NCBI RefSeq assembly: GCF_014333425.1
Contig: NZ_JACRYT010000039.1
Location: forward strand, 1 to 5,492
Direction: 5' to 3'
DNA length: 5,492 nt
From: Zhenpiania hominis
Lineage (GTDB): Bacteria; Bacillota; Clostridia; Peptostreptococcales; Anaerovoracaceae
Shown here: positions 5,405-5,492 of the stretch, one piece after another
Numbering within the stretch: position 1 is the first letter of the stretch
How the letters are laid out: every line of letters begins with the position of its first letter
Notes under the pieces: model-generated
Told to the model about the DNA's origin: nothing
Database searches by the model: none
The model's input: only the letters and a program-made list of their open reading frames with translations
Made by a program: the position numbers and the translations under genes

Positions 5405-5492
5405 ATGGAAACAATTATACAACAAATCGCAAAAAAACTCATCAACAAAATATTGGAGAAAGCATATTCCGGAGGGATTTCTGATATCGATG
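5405..5492 (+). CDS. Probable IS transposase, N-terminal fragment (runs off the window)
   Basis: The ATG at 5405 opens a frame that stays open to the last base and encodes 29 residues starting METIIQQIAKKL and ending SGGISDID. The fragment is a predicted amphipathic helix, charged and lysine-rich, with a glycine turn. It is preceded by GAAAGGA (5387-5393) at 11 bases, a somewhat long spacing, with the whole interval tied up in a hairpin arm. No catalytic motif lies in the visible part. The wording resembles the N-terminus of UPF0236/ISLre2 transposases of gut Clostridia, a moderate guess from memory. Position directly after an abrupt gene end supports a mobile-element gene. Confidence 0.55.
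   Translation, partial: METIIQQIAKKLINKILEKAYSGGISDID

Larger units (their letters stand above)
5301..5492 (+). mobile_element. Left end of an insertion sequence (partial), possibly ISLre2-like
   Basis: The MuF reading frame ends abruptly in GTG TAA at 5301-5306, and the sequence changes from there to an A+T-rich leader followed by a new ORF at 5405. I place the probable left terminus at or near GTGTAAAATAATTGTGG (5301-5317). The terminal inverted repeat and target duplication cannot be tested because the right end is outside the window. The start of the ORF product reminds me of UPF0236/ISLre2-family transposases, but that is recollection over 29 residues. The exact terminus could be a few bases either side. 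Confidence 0.55.

Noticed and set aside
1..5492. tRNA genes, CRISPR arrays, integrase or attachment sites
   Set aside because: No cloverleaf-like segment, no regularly spaced repeats and no integrase gene or att-like repeat pair could be found by reading both strands.

Overview
The window is a piece of a tailed-phage genome, most likely a prophage, from a Gram-positive, Firmicutes-type host. Evidence for the host type is the strong AGGAGG-like ribosome binding sites, moderate G+C content, SPP1/HK97-like packaging proteins, and protein wording that looks like phages of gut Clostridia (Lachnospiraceae-like; inferred from memory of the families, not from a search). Everything supported is on the + strand.

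Layout. Positions 1-75 hold an open reading frame running in from the left edge, perhaps the tail of an upstream gene, with short degenerate repeats. A rho-independent terminator (120-146) closes that unit. A self-contained RelBE-type toxin-antitoxin operon follows (208-689), with its own near-consensus promoter and a perfect inverted repeat over the -10, and ends in a second hairpin terminator (688-715). The head-packaging module comes next: small terminase (742-1182), large terminase (1172-2407), SPP1 gp6-like portal (2417-3910) and a MuF/SPP1 gp7-like minor head protein (3894-5306). These genes overlap or nearly touch, as in one translationally coupled late operon. TerS recognises phage DNA, TerL cuts it and pumps it by ATP hydrolysis through the portal, and the MuF protein is a minor capsid component at the portal vertex.

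The most interesting part is the right end. The MuF protein carries an extra C-terminal module (about residues 354-470) that is much more A+T-rich than the rest of the gene and contains an HEMTH zinc-metallopeptidase signature with a plausible third ligand in an E-A-x-x-F-A motif. This looks like a polymorphic-effector or toxin-type cassette attached to a virion protein. The reading frame stops at GTG-TAA, apparently at the left end of an insertion sequence whose transposase gene starts at 5405 and runs off the window. The IS leader has an extended -10 promoter and a 13-bp hairpin whose right arm covers the transposase Shine-Dalgarno. Only read-through transcripts would contain both arms, so the layout resembles the protection from outside transcription known for IS10 and IS50.
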